NCBI GenBank assembly: GCA_946481205.1
Contig: CAMLNB010000013.1
Location: forward strand, 1 to 29,092
Direction: 5' to 3'
DNA: 29,092 nt
DNA from: an uncultured Kangiella sp.
GTDB taxonomy: Bacteria; Pseudomonadota; Gammaproteobacteria; Enterobacterales; DSM-103792
This document shows positions 1-7,859 of the stretch, in pieces. Each line of letters begins with the position of its first letter. Within the stretch, counting starts at the first letter, position 1. A program made the translations under genes and the position numbers. The notes under the pieces were generated by a model. The model was not told the origin of the DNA, made no database searches, and saw only the letters and a list, made by a program, of their open reading frames with translations.

Positions 1-2
1 GC

Positions 3-3000
3 GACAAGTTCTACAACAACATCGGGCAACTGACGGCTGAGGTTGATGCCACGGGGGTAAAACTGGAGTACGCCTACGACGCGCACGGCAACAAAGTCAG
101 CACACGTAACGCGTTCGGCCATGTTTTCGTGGATAGTTTCGACAAAAATGGCAACTTGCTAACCCATGCTTTGCTTCGAAAGAGAACGGCTGAGCAGGTC
201 TGGCACGAAGGCTACTATGACGGCGAAGGCATGTGGAACGAAGGCTGGTGGGAGACCATCGTCAACGAGACGCCTTACAACAGTCATGCCCAAGACCTCA
301 CCAATGTCGTTACGATCCTGCTAAACACCTATCAGTACGACGGGGCGAATCGTCGATACGCCGAATCAACGGTAAACGACAGCTACTGGGGTACCACCCA
401 GTTCACATCGTATAGCAAGTACAACGAGCGCAGCTTGGTTACGGAAACTCAAAACGCTGCCGGCATTGTGGTGAAGTATCAGTACGACGCCTTCGGCAAC
501 AAAACAGAATCTCGCGACGCCAATAACAAAGCACAAAGCTGGGCATATCGTTACGCTGACTATCAATTCGGTTTGTTGCAAAGCACAACAAATGAAGGTA
601 ACCGCACAACAAACTATGGCTATAACGATTTTGGCCAAATGAGCGGTGAAACCTACAGTTATCAAGCCGGAACGCGCACCTACAATTACCTGGGAAATGG
701 TCTGCTCAATACCATTGTCGACTCGACCGAAAGCGGTACTCGCGGAATGGTTGGTGATGTGGACTATTCCAAGACTGTCCAGACGATGCGTTATGAGTAC
801 AGCGTTACCGGTCAGCGCGCGCTGGAGTCATACGTCACCGAGCGTTGGTATGATGTTGGTGTCTATGAATACGAATACGATGCGGAGATGGGTCATCATT
901 ACAGCTGGCTCATTGATGTCACTGATGGATACTCGGTCACCCAGCGCGCTTCTTTGCTGAGCTATGACCAGCAGGGGCGCTTGAGCAAAATCAGTGCGCC
1001 TGCAGCGATGAATATCGGTCGAGCCGAGCTTGAGTCGCTGGAATACAAATACGACGAGTTTGGTAATCGTCGGAATATCAGCTCCAGATACAAGAAAGCA
1101 GGTGATACGACCTACAGCCAAAGCAGTCATTGGTATACCTACGATGCAGAAGGCCGCTTGACGATCTCGAAGGGTGTGATCCATAACGGTCAAATCGTCG
1201 CACGCCAAGGTGGCGTGGTGATTGCCTATGATGCGGCGGGTCAACGAAAAGGCATCGAACAATACACGGGTACCCGCACTCAGACGTTCCCGGGTGAGCC
1301 AAACGAATATTTCCACAAATTCAAGCAAGAGCTCTATACCTACAATGAACTCGGTTTGCGCACAGGTATCGATCAGAGATCATTTGAACGTGACGCCATT
1401 AATGCGACCAATGGCAATTACGCGGTGTCTGTTGACCTGAGTGGTACGGGCTGGAAGGCTCTGGGCCGTTTCGAGTTTGATGGCCGTGGCTTCCAGACCA
1501 GAAGCACCGAGTTTGACAACAATGGCAACCAGAAGAGCAGCTCAACAACCACCTATTTTGCTGATGGCCGTACTCAACGGGTGTACACCACAGGTTCACA
1601 GAGTGGGACTGTCGATTACTCATTTAACGGCGCCTACGATGCTGCAGGTAATCTGAAGTCTTACAAGTACATCGGTGGCGGTGTGACCTACACTTATACC
1701 TACACCTACACTTCCGAGTTCGGTGGCTACAAAGAAACGGAAATCAAAGTTGTTTCCAGCCAGAATGGATCAAAGGCTGGTTATACCCGTAGCTATTACG
1801 ACTCGCGCGGCCAACTGACCTATGTCAGCATGCAAGACGGTACGACGACCAAGAACCGCAGCTTTACCTATGATGGTGAGGGCCACATTCTTACCAAGAC
1901 AGAAGGTGCGAAGCTGCAAGACTATTTCTACGCCGCTGGTAAGGCCGTTGCCAATATCGGCACGCTCAGTGCAGCCGAGTTTGACTATAACTACACACCC
2001 ATTAGCTCCTCCTATCCAGGGGCCACACCGGGTAGCTATGTAGTAAATGCAGGCGATACTTTGGCAGGTATCGCGCAAACCGTTTTCGGCGATGCGCGTT
2101 TGTGGTATCTCATAGCGGATGAAAACAATCTAAGCTTTGGTCCGGACGAAGCTATCGCTGCATCCGAAGCAGGTAAGACATATCGCATCCCCAACGTTGT
2201 CAGCAACATTCACAACGATGCGAATACATTCAAGCCGTACAACCCGACTGAAATCATCGGCGACACCACGCCGACTCCGATCCCGCCACCGCCACCGAAG
2301 CAGAAGTGCAATGCGTTGGCCATGATAGTGATGGTGGTTATCGCAGTCGTCGTTACGGTCTTTACGGCTGGTGCGGCTGCCATGTATTTCGCAGGTCAAG
2401 CAGTGACAATGGCTGGCGCATGGACCGCTGGCACAACTGCACTGCTTGGAGGCACCGCTGCTGCTACCGCTGCCGGTGTAGCGACAGTTGCTAGTGGTAT
2501 TGGCGTCGGCGCAGCAATCGGTGGTGCCTTCGTCGGTGGCGTCGTAGGCAGTGCCGCATCGCAGCTCGCCGGGAAGGCTATGGGGGTGGTTGAACATTTC
2601 TCCCTGAGGCAAGCGCTAAGCAGTGGTATCACCACGGCCGTGACTGCTGGACTGGGCGCTGCCGCGAGCGGTGCGGAAGGTCTTAAATGGGCACAAACCG
2701 CTGCGAAATACATGAAGCAGGATACCGTTGGCGGATTCCTGTCGCGTGGCGCGTTTGGCTATCTGACCAGCCAAGCTGCAGGAAGGATTGCCGGCCTTGA
2801 AACAACCTTCAGTTGGAAAGGCATGGCGGCACAAGCGATAGGCACCGCTGTAGGCAATAAGCTCGGCCAAGCTTTGTCGCTAGATGCCCTCAATACGGAA
2901 ACCTTTGCTTGGGGTGGGGTAGCACAAGGCATAGTCAATGGTGCCGCGGTTGGAACATTGAACGCTCAATGGAATCGAGGCGGAAAAGTAGACTACCTCC

Positions 3001-4886
3001 AGATAGCGGTTGATTCGTTTGCCAATGCGATCGGCAACAGTCTTGTTAAAAAGCTAAATGCTCTCGGCTCGGAAGCGACATCAGGCTATGTTTCAGGCAC
3101 TTCAGCAGCAGGACAAACCGAAGGTGGCGGAACTGAACAAGGAGCTTGCTTTATTGCCGGAACACTTGTTCATGCAAAACATGGGCTCGTTCCAATTGAA
3201 GCCATTCAGGTTGGAGATTGGGTCGCTACGCGCAATCAGTTCAATGCTTCTGACTCGGTCCATTGGCGGAAGGTGATCGAAAAATACATTCACCAAGAAC
3301 GATCTGCCGTACGACTTTCAGTTACGTACTCCAATGGTGTTCAGGACGAGTTAGTAACCACCTATGAGCACCTCATCTTTGTAAATGGCGCGGAGTGGAA
3401 GCAAGCTGGGAAGCTCGAGATCGGTGATCAATTCTCTGTCATCGAGGGGCCGGCTGCAGTCCTTACTGCAATGGAAGCAATGCCTGGGCTGCATACCGTA
3501 TATAACTTTGCAGTCGAAGGAGATCACACCTACTTCGTTGGCAAGCAAGGTATCTGGGTACACAACGACTACATCAATAATGCCGGTCAGTTGATTCGAA
3601 CCTCCCAAGGGCAGTTGTTGGGTAAACCGCAAGTCATAACTGGTCCCGCAATACCAGTCGAATTGCTGCCTCGCGGATCGGATCCCGCTTCTGTAGTTCT
3701 GCAGCAATGGGAAAATGCAACGGCGTATTCAATTAATGTAAATGGCCAAGTTAAGCATTTCAGTCCAGGACTTTTCTTCGACAATGCAAGGCAAATAGTT
3801 GAGAGCGGCGAGGGCGCTTCGCTTAACGGGCAAGTTGTAACCGCACAAGCTATTGCTCAGTCGGAAGCATTCCTTTCAGGCCACGGTCAGCCTATTCCTA
3901 CAGTTCGGCCGATTGAACCAATCACGATTCAACCTGTTCCACTCGATATAAAAATTGAGCCAATTCAGATTCAAACGCCGCAGTTGAACCTGAATCTGCC
4001 GGCTGGGCCTCTTCCAGACTTTGATCCGCAGTTTAACTGGGCTGCGATCGTTGGAACGGGGGCAATTACCGGATCAAACGCTGCAACCAATGCGCTTTAT
4101 ACCCGCATTCATTCGGAAGGCGCGTATAGCAGGATAAAAGGAGTACCAAACTTCCAGGCTCACCACCTCAATCAAAATGCTGTCTATGACCCGGTGATAA
4201 GGCAGGCAAATGGTTATTCCATCAATATCAAAGGAAATGCCCTGACGGAGGCTGGATCTCCACATTATGAAGCGCATGCCTCTTTGGAAAGATGGTGGAA
4301 TCAATATCGTCGAGTGCGTGGCGAGCCTGGTCCGCTATACGGAACTCGCCCCACCAACGCACAATACGGTGAGGCCCTGAGGCAGTCCCTTGTTGATGCA
4401 GGATTAAGTCCGAAAGAGGCGAGCCGTCTTGCAGAAGCGGCGCGTCAACAGAGGCTAAATGCAGGTTTGGCGGATAATGCACTCGTCCGGCGTATTCCAG
4501 GGCGCGTAATACAAACGCCCACAACGATGGTTGACGCGGAGCTCTGGCGAGCAAGGTCGTTGTCCAACAATCTTAAGTGGGTAGGACGCGGAGCGCTTGT
4601 GGTGGGAGCGGCTGTGGATGGTCATAGCCTTTATGCCGAGTACCAGCAAAGCAGGCAGACTGGTGATTACAGCAATACCGTAAATGAAGGGGTCCGAATA
4701 GCGGGCGGATGGACAGGTGCGTGGGCTGCTGGCGTTGGCGGAGCGAAGGTTGGCGCGGTGATTGGTACTGCATTTGGTCCTGTCGGAACGGTGGTTGGCG
4801 GGTTTGTGGGGGGCTTGATAGGAGGGGCCATCGGTTATGCGGGTGGTAGCTACCTGTCTACTACAGCTTGGAATGCAGTAAATTAG
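3..4886 (+). CDS. RHS/YD-repeat polymorphic toxin with LysM-like, Hint and AHH-type nuclease-like C-terminal regions (5' partial)
   Basis: The frame is open from the left edge, so the true start lies upstream; the GTG at 129 is only an internal codon. YD repeats (YDAFGN, YDEFGN, YDAEGR, YDAAGN and similar) run from about 60 to 1950. A LysM-like segment (YVVNAGDTLAGIAQ...) lies at about 2037-2190, then a proline stretch and a hydrophobic Gly/Ala-rich region at about 2307-2590. A Hint (intein-like) domain starts at Cys codon 3147 (GACFIAGT) and ends with His-Asn at 3561-3566, the expected self-cleavage site. The released 439-residue C-terminus has a Pro-rich linker (about 3892-4030), a QAHHLNQ motif near 4153 with a downstream GSPHYEAH motif near 4255 (HNH/AHH-nuclease-like), and a glycine-zipper tail (about 4690-4850). 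I see no canonical RHS-core DPxG cleavage motif, so Hint probably releases the toxin. Nuclease activity is inferred from motifs only. Confidence 0.9.
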   Translation, partial: DKFYNNIGQLTAEVDATGVKLEYAYDAHGNKVSTRNAFGHVFVDSFDKNGNLLTHALLRKRTAEQVWHEGYYDGEGMWNEGWWETIVNETPYNSHAQDLTNVVTILLNTYQYDGANRRYAESTVNDSYWGTTQFTSYSKYNERSLVTETQNAAGIVVKYQYDAFGNKTESRDANNKAQSWAYRYADYQFGLLQSTTNEGNRTTNYGYNDFGQMSGETYSYQAGTRTYNYLGNGLLNTIVDSTESGTRGMVGDVDYSKTVQTMRYEYSVTGQRALESYVTERWYDVGVYEYEYDAEMGHHYSWLIDVTDGYSVTQRASLLSYDQQGRLSKISAPAAMNIGRAELESLEYKYDEFGNRRNISSRYKKAGDTTYSQSSHWYTYDAEGRLTISKGVIHNGQIVARQGGVVIAYDAAGQRKGIEQYTGTRTQTFPGEPNEYFHKFKQELYTYNELGLRTGIDQRSFERDAINATNGNYAVSVDLSGTGWKALGRFEFDGRGFQTRSTEFDNNGNQKSSSTTTYFADGRTQRVYTTGSQSGTVDYSFNGAYDAAGNLKSYKYIGGGVTYTYTYTYTSEFGGYKETEIKVVSSQNGSKAGYTRSYYDSRGQLTYVSMQDGTTTKNRSFTYDGEGHILTKTEGAKLQDYFYAAGKAVANIGTLSAAEFDYNYTPISSSYPGATPGSYVVNAGDTLAGIAQTVFGDARLWYLIADENNLSFGPDEAIAASEAGKTYRIPNVVSNIHNDANTFKPYNPTEIIGDTTPTPIPPPPPKQKCNALAMIVMVVIAVVVTVFTAGAAAMYFAGQAVTMAGAWTAGTTALLGGTAAATAAGVATVASGIGVGAAIGGAFVGGVVGSAASQLAGKAMGVVEHFSLRQALSSGITTAVTAGLGAAASGAEGLKWAQTAAKYMKQDTVGGFLSRGAFGYLTSQAAGRIAGLETTFSWKGMAAQAIGTAVGNKLGQALSLDALNTETFAWGGVAQGIVNGAAVGTLNAQWNRGGKVDYLQIAVDSFANAIGNSLVKKLNALGSEATSGYVSGTSAAGQTEGGGTEQGACFIAGTLVHAKHGLVPIEAIQVGDWVATRNQFNASDSVHWRKVIEKYIHQERSAVRLSVTYSNGVQDELVTTYEHLIFVNGAEWKQAGKLEIGDQFSVIEGPAAVLTAMEAMPGLHTVYNFAVEGDHTYFVGKQGIWVHNDYINNAGQLIRTSQGQLLGKPQVITGPAIPVELLPRGSDPASVVLQQWENATAYSINVNGQVKHFSPGLFFDNARQIVESGEGASLNGQVVTAQAIAQSEAFLSGHGQPIPTVRPIEPITIQPVPLDIKIEPIQIQTPQLNLNLPAGPLPDFDPQFNWAAIVGTGAITGSNAATNALYTRIHSEGAYSRIKGVPNFQAHHLNQNAVYDPVIRQANGYSINIKGNALTEAGSPHYEAHASLERWWNQYRRVRGEPGPLYGTRPTNAQYGEALRQSLVDAGLSPKEASRLAEAARQQRLNAGLADNALVRRIPGRVIQTPTTMVDAELWRARSLSNNLKWVGRGALVVGAAVDGHSLYAEYQQSRQTGDYSNTVNEGVRIAGGWTGAWAAGVGGAKVGAVIGTAFGPVGTVVGGFVGGLIGGAIGYAGGSYLSTTAWNAVN

Positions 4887-4904
4887 GCCCTGTGGAACAG
4901 CGCG

Positions 4905-4933
4905 CCACCTCTCCAGAACCGGATGAGGTGGTG
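4905..4933. repeat. Inverted repeat in the toxin-immunity gap
   Basis: CCACCTC (4905-4911) pairs with GAGGTGG (4925-4931) around a 13-base loop; one G-T and one more C-G pair can extend the stem outward. It begins 18 bases after the RHS stop codon. There is no T-run directly after it, so it is not a standard Rho-independent terminator. It could slow readthrough or stabilise the 3' end of the toxin mRNA. Confidence 0.4.
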
Positions 4934-4940
4934 TATATGT

Positions 4941-4958
4941 CATTCTGCTAGCAGAATG
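4941..4958. repeat. Perfect 18-bp palindrome upstream of the immunity gene
   Basis: CATTCTGCTAGCAGAATG equals its own reverse complement over all 18 bases. It lies 36 bases before the immunity ATG, just after the 4905-4933 inverted repeat. The form suits a dimeric repressor operator or a recombination site; as RNA it would be a hairpin with a tight loop. Function is unknown. Confidence 0.55.
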
Positions 4959-4994
4959 TTGGATGCATCGAACAAGAAGCGAAGAGTTCCTCTT

Positions 4995-5513
4995 ATGGAA
5001 GTTGTCACATTAAATTTTTTAAAGCAGCTCGAAGAACTGGCTTTATTTTCTCGTGTCGGGAATAAAGAAGATCTCTCCAAAAGCCGAGAAATACATGCTG
5101 TTTCAACTTGGGCAGAAGCCTTGGAATTTGTGAAAGAAGAACTGTACGACGATGTTTCGGGGGAGGCTGCTAATGAGCTCTATGAACTTATCAGCGAGAA
5201 ATCACCTGCCAGTCTTGATGAATGGAACAGTAAGGTGGAAGCGATAAAGACACTCACTGAACCATTGATAAAGAATAAACTAACGCAGCTCAAGAAAAGC
5301 GGAGCAGTTCCTGAAGGTTTCTCAGAAGGCCCAATCAAATGGGATTTTTTGCATATTTGCATGCAACTTGAGTACCAACACATATCAGAAACTGAATATT
5401 ATAAAGCGCTGATGAAGTGGTACCTTGGCGGGCATTTTCCATGTGGCTGGAAAGGTGAACTAGCAGACAATATGCATGACACATTTGCCAATGGGAAGCT
5501 GGCAGTGTACTAA
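4995..5513 (+). CDS. Putative immunity protein for the upstream RHS toxin
   Basis: This 172-residue, soluble, acidic and helix-rich protein is encoded 108 bases after the RHS toxin on the same strand. That position and size are typical of the immunity gene of a polymorphic toxin. A longer frame opens at 4923, but its first 24 residues look like translated junction DNA. The ATG at 4995 has a purine-rich GAAGAG about 8 bases upstream and gives a natural N-terminus (MEVVTLNFLK). The C-terminal third has a WDFLH segment, then WYLGGHFPCGW (residues 142-152) and a terminal GKLAVY. The GHFPCGW...GKL pattern recalls small proteins seen beside nuclease-type toxins, but I cannot name the family. There is no signal peptide or membrane segment, so it would act in the cytoplasm. 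The gene is visibly more AT-rich than the YD-repeat part of the toxin gene, as expected for an exchangeable module. Confidence 0.7.
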   Translation: MEVVTLNFLKQLEELALFSRVGNKEDLSKSREIHAVSTWAEALEFVKEELYDDVSGEAANELYELISEKSPASLDEWNSKVEAIKTLTEPLIKNKLTQLKKSGAVPEGFSEGPIKWDFLHICMQLEYQHISETEYYKALMKWYLGGHFPCGWKGELADNMHDTFANGKLAVY

Positions 5514-5553
5514 GAGGCTACACAGACATGTCACATTACATCTATCAGGATAG

Positions 5554-5601
5554 GAGGAAAAAGAACTGAATTTGGACAAGCTGCCCTAGTTCTTGGTTTT
5601 T
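5554..5601. terminator. Probable bidirectional Rho-independent terminator
   Basis: AAGAACT (5561-5567) pairs with AGTTCTT (5588-5594) around a 20-base loop. An A-run lies on the left and GGTTTTT on the right, so each strand reads stem then T-run. It sits between the convergent immunity gene and the sigma-factor end of the flagellar operon. The stem is AT-rich and the loop long, so strength is uncertain. A second small hairpin (5656-5671, ATCTTC/GAAGAT, followed by TTATTTG) could back it up. Confidence 0.45.
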
Positions 5602-5702
5602 AGAAAAACAGCAAGTATCAAGTATAGAAAGGAAATTTGTTGGAATAACGTGAGCATCTTCAAGTGAAGATTTATTTGTTCAATAGTCACCATTAGAAAT
5701 TT

Positions 5703-6419
5703 CTAAGTGCTCTCGTAGAGATTTCTGAGCCTTCGTAGCGCCTGATGATGAAGTTGTGTCACCCGAGGAGCGCTAATCTGGAGTATCTCTGCTATCAGCT
5801 GAAACTCCATCTGATGCAAATAGTGGCTCGTGATGACAAACCTTTCCCTTTCCGGCAATTGATCCAGTAGTTCATACATCACGTTGATGCTGGCATCACT
5901 TTCGTAGTAGCTCTGCGGACTATTGTCCGGCTCTTCGTTTATAACAACACCAAGCTCCAGAAACCGGCCTAACGCCAAATCAACGACAGCGTCGATGACA
6001 TTGATTAACGGGTCTTCGTTGTCGTAATCATCGTCGAGTCGGAGTGCATACTGTGCTGCGGAATCAGCGATGTCAGTATTCTTCTTGGATTCACTAACGT
6101 AGACCGCTAATCCATTTAGTGTTGCCCCTTTTACGCGCGGGTAAGCATATGCCTCAAACGGAACATTGAGATCGGGATTGTAGTTGTCTATAGCGGCTAG
6201 CAGGCCGATTGAAGCGCAGTTGATGTAATCGGACCATTCGGCTAACGGATAACGATACTTCGCCATCAACCCGCCTGCGACCATTCTGAGCCAGGTGCTG
6301 TAGTGCATAAACAATGCAGTGCGTGCTTCACTCGACCGCAAGTTAACCCATCGTTGCCACAATGCTGTTGCGCACGTGCTGTTCGAGCTAGGGGAGATGT
6401 CCGTATCAAGTGCAAGCAT
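5703..6419 (-). CDS. fliA: FliA-like (sigma-28 family) RNA polymerase sigma factor
   Basis: The 238-residue product matches the length of E. coli FliA. Region 2 is at about residues 40-103 (WSDYINCASIGLLAAIDNY, then FEAYAYPRVKGATL, against the FliA pattern DL...GxIGLLxAxxxYD...F...A..RIRGAMLD). Region 4 is at about 179-233 (LPERERFVITSHY...PRVTQLHHQALRRLR), a close match to FliA sigma-4. The middle is unusual: the R-rich region-3 segment that normally follows RGAMLDELR is missing, replaced by an acidic stretch (RLDDDYDNEDP). Promoter recognition or anti-sigma binding may therefore differ, and no FlgM-like gene is visible. I chose the ATG at 6419, 7 bases after the fliP stop; the frame also allows a TTG at 6449. 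It is the last gene of the operon, so its level should follow expression of the apparatus. Confidence 0.8.
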   Translation of the reverse strand: MLALDTDISPSSNSTCATALWQRWVNLRSSEARTALFMHYSTWLRMVAGGLMAKYRYPLAEWSDYINCASIGLLAAIDNYNPDLNVPFEAYAYPRVKGATLNGLAVYVSESKKNTDIADSAAQYALRLDDDYDNEDPLINVIDAVVDLALGRFLELGVVINEEPDNSPQSYYESDASINVMYELLDQLPERERFVITSHYLHQMEFQLIAEILQISAPRVTQLHHQALRRLRNLYEST

Positions 6420-6426
6420 GGCCTGT

Positions 6427-7128
6427 CTACACTCCAACACTTGCAACAAGTGTTCGTGCGATCAAGGCCCAACCATCGACAACTACAAACAACATGATCT
6501 TGATGGGCAATGACAGCGTGACAGGCGGCACCATGATCATGCCAAGCGACATCAGAATCGAGGCCACAACCAGATCGATTAAGAGGAAAGGCAGAAAGAT
6601 CACAAAACCGATCTGAAAAGCCGTTTTCAATTCGCTAAGCAGAAAGGCTGGAATCAGATACGTTGGTTTCACCGCCTCCGTCGTCTCTGGAACCGGAACC
6701 TTTGCCAATTCATGCACTAAAGCCAGATCGGTTTCGCGTGTTTGTCGCAGCAAGAAATCACGAAACGGCTCCCAGCTTCTCGCTAAACCGGTATCAAAGT
6801 CGATGCTGCTATTGAGATACGGAACAATCCCTGCGTCATAAGCTTGGCTGAACACAGGCGCCATGACAAACAGGGTCAGGAAAACAGAAAGGGTAATCAG
6901 TACGATGTTCGGTGGGCTTTGCTGCAGTCCTAACGCTTGACGCAAAAAAGACAACACAATGATATTGCGAGTGAAAGTGGTCAGGGCAACGAGCGCAATG
7001 GGTATGAATGACAATGCGCTGAGAACGAGGAAGACTTCGACAGGAGTCGTGAGCTTCAACGATTCCAGAATGGGCGCAACAGCGGCAGTGCCGCTTGCCG
7101 CATTGGAGGCAAGTGCGACGGTACTCAT
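6427..7128 (-). CDS. fliP: Flagellar export gate protein FliP
   Basis: FliP is a core subunit of the FliPQR export gate in the inner membrane. The 233-residue protein has family-typical segments: LSFIPIALVALTTFTRN then FLRQALGLQQSPPN in the first third, and SELKTAFQIGFVIFLPFLLID then LGMIMVPPVTLSLPIK in the C-terminal third. Four hydrophobic segments are visible, with a loop of about 80 residues between the second and third. E. coli FliP is 245 residues with a cleaved signal peptide; here the N-terminus (MSTVALASNAASGTAAV) is only weakly signal-like. The ATG at 7128 overlaps the fliO stop by one base (TAATG), indicating translational coupling. FliP is far better conserved than the rotor parts of this locus, as expected if export is the function kept. 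Confidence 0.96.
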   Translation of the reverse strand: MSTVALASNAASGTAAVAPILESLKLTTPVEVFLVLSALSFIPIALVALTTFTRNIIVLSFLRQALGLQQSPPNIVLITLSVFLTLFVMAPVFSQAYDAGIVPYLNSSIDFDTGLARSWEPFRDFLLRQTRETDLALVHELAKVPVPETTEAVKPTYLIPAFLLSELKTAFQIGFVIFLPFLLIDLVVASILMSLGMIMVPPVTLSLPIKIMLFVVVDGWALIARTLVASVGV

Positions 7129-7526
7129 TATGATTGACCTTCGTCTTGCTTGCTTTGAGACGCTATTGCAGAGCCAAAGCTGCTGGAGTCATGCTGTAGA
7201 AACTGGAGGCTTGCGCCTTGAGGGCTTTCTATAACCAAAGCTTTTTTACCATCCACTTCGAGCAGCACGACGTTCGTTCGCCCAGAGATCCGAGAAGAGT
7301 CAACCACGACTATCCTTTTGGCCGATTTGGCCAACCATCGACTCGGATTCCTCTTGGTCATCCATTTGAGAACCATCGCCAATCCAGCCAACAGCAGCAC
7401 CATAACCAAAAGTGTTTGAAGCACGAAACCGGTCGATACGACTTCGTCGCGACGTAGTGGGAGCCCAGGCTCCTGAACCGAGACAGGTCGCTCGGCTAAA
7501 CTATCAGGCATGGCGGTGCTCAACAT
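7128..7526 (-). CDS. fliO: Flagellar gate assembly protein FliO
   Basis: FliO is a small membrane protein that helps assemble the FliP ring. This 132-residue product has one membrane segment (VLQTLLVMVLLLAGLAMVL) at about residues 32-50. A basic stretch (KWMTKRNPSRW) and a short cytoplasmic domain follow, with the family pattern RIVVVDSSRISGRTNVVLLEVDGKKALVIESPQG in pieces along residues 68-103. Position between fliN and fliP is the standard fliMNOPQR order. The ATG at 7526 is taken as start; an internal Met at residue 6 is possible. It overlaps fliP by one base. Confidence 0.88.
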   Translation of the reverse strand: MLSTAMPDSLAERPVSVQEPGLPLRRDEVVSTGFVLQTLLVMVLLLAGLAMVLKWMTKRNPSRWLAKSAKRIVVVDSSRISGRTNVVLLEVDGKKALVIESPQGASLQFLQHDSSSFGSAIASQSKQDEGQS

Positions 7527-7549
7527 AGATGTTCGCGTTCCAAGAATGC

Positions 7550-7849
7550 TTAGACGATTTCGGTAATCTGGACGCCAAAATTGTCATCCACAGCAACCAG
7601 TTGGCCTCGCGCGACTGCTTTGCCATTGACCAGCAAGGTAATTGGCGTTTCCACGGTTTGAGCAAGGGCAATAACATCACCAGATTTGCTGGCCAACAGT
7701 TTCTCAATTGCCAACTCGGCGTGACCGATCTCCGCCGTTACGCGAACATTCACATGACCAAACAGTGATAAGTCACGTGCAACCAAGGCATCTCCGGAAG
7801 CTTGGCTGGGAGAGAGTTCAACGAGCTCAAGTGCAGATACAGTTTTCAT
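7550..7849 (-). CDS. fliN: C-ring/sorting platform protein FliN (SpoA domain)
   Basis: The 99-residue protein is mostly one SpoA (surface presentation of antigens) domain at residues 28-98: LFGHVNVRVTAEIGHAELAI, then LLASKSGDVIAL, VNGKAVARGQL and FGVQITEIV. These are hallmark positions of FliN and SctQ-C. FliN forms the bottom of the C-ring and docks FliH with the ATPase during export. It lacks the long N-terminal extension of E. coli FliN (137 residues). It starts 10 bases after the fliM-like stop. Confidence 0.92.
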   Translation of the reverse strand: MKTVSALELVELSPSQASGDALVARDLSLFGHVNVRVTAEIGHAELAIEKLLASKSGDVIALAQTVETPITLLVNGKAVARGQLVAVDDNFGVQITEIV

Positions 7850-7859
7850 GATACGGTTC

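Noticed and set aside
129..131. GTG at 129 as the start of the left RHS gene
   Set aside because: The frame is open to the left edge and encodes YD repeats before this codon, so the gene is cut by the window.
1686..1712. Tyr-Thr dipeptide run in the RHS gene as a phase-variable microsatellite
   Set aside because: The codons vary (ACC/ACT, TAC/TAT) and the run is short, so slippage is unlikely; it fits a normal YD-repeat beta strand.
4923..4994. Extended N-terminus of the immunity protein
   Set aside because: This part runs over the 18-bp palindrome, is Arg/Cys-rich and unlike the rest; the ATG at 4995 has better spacing.
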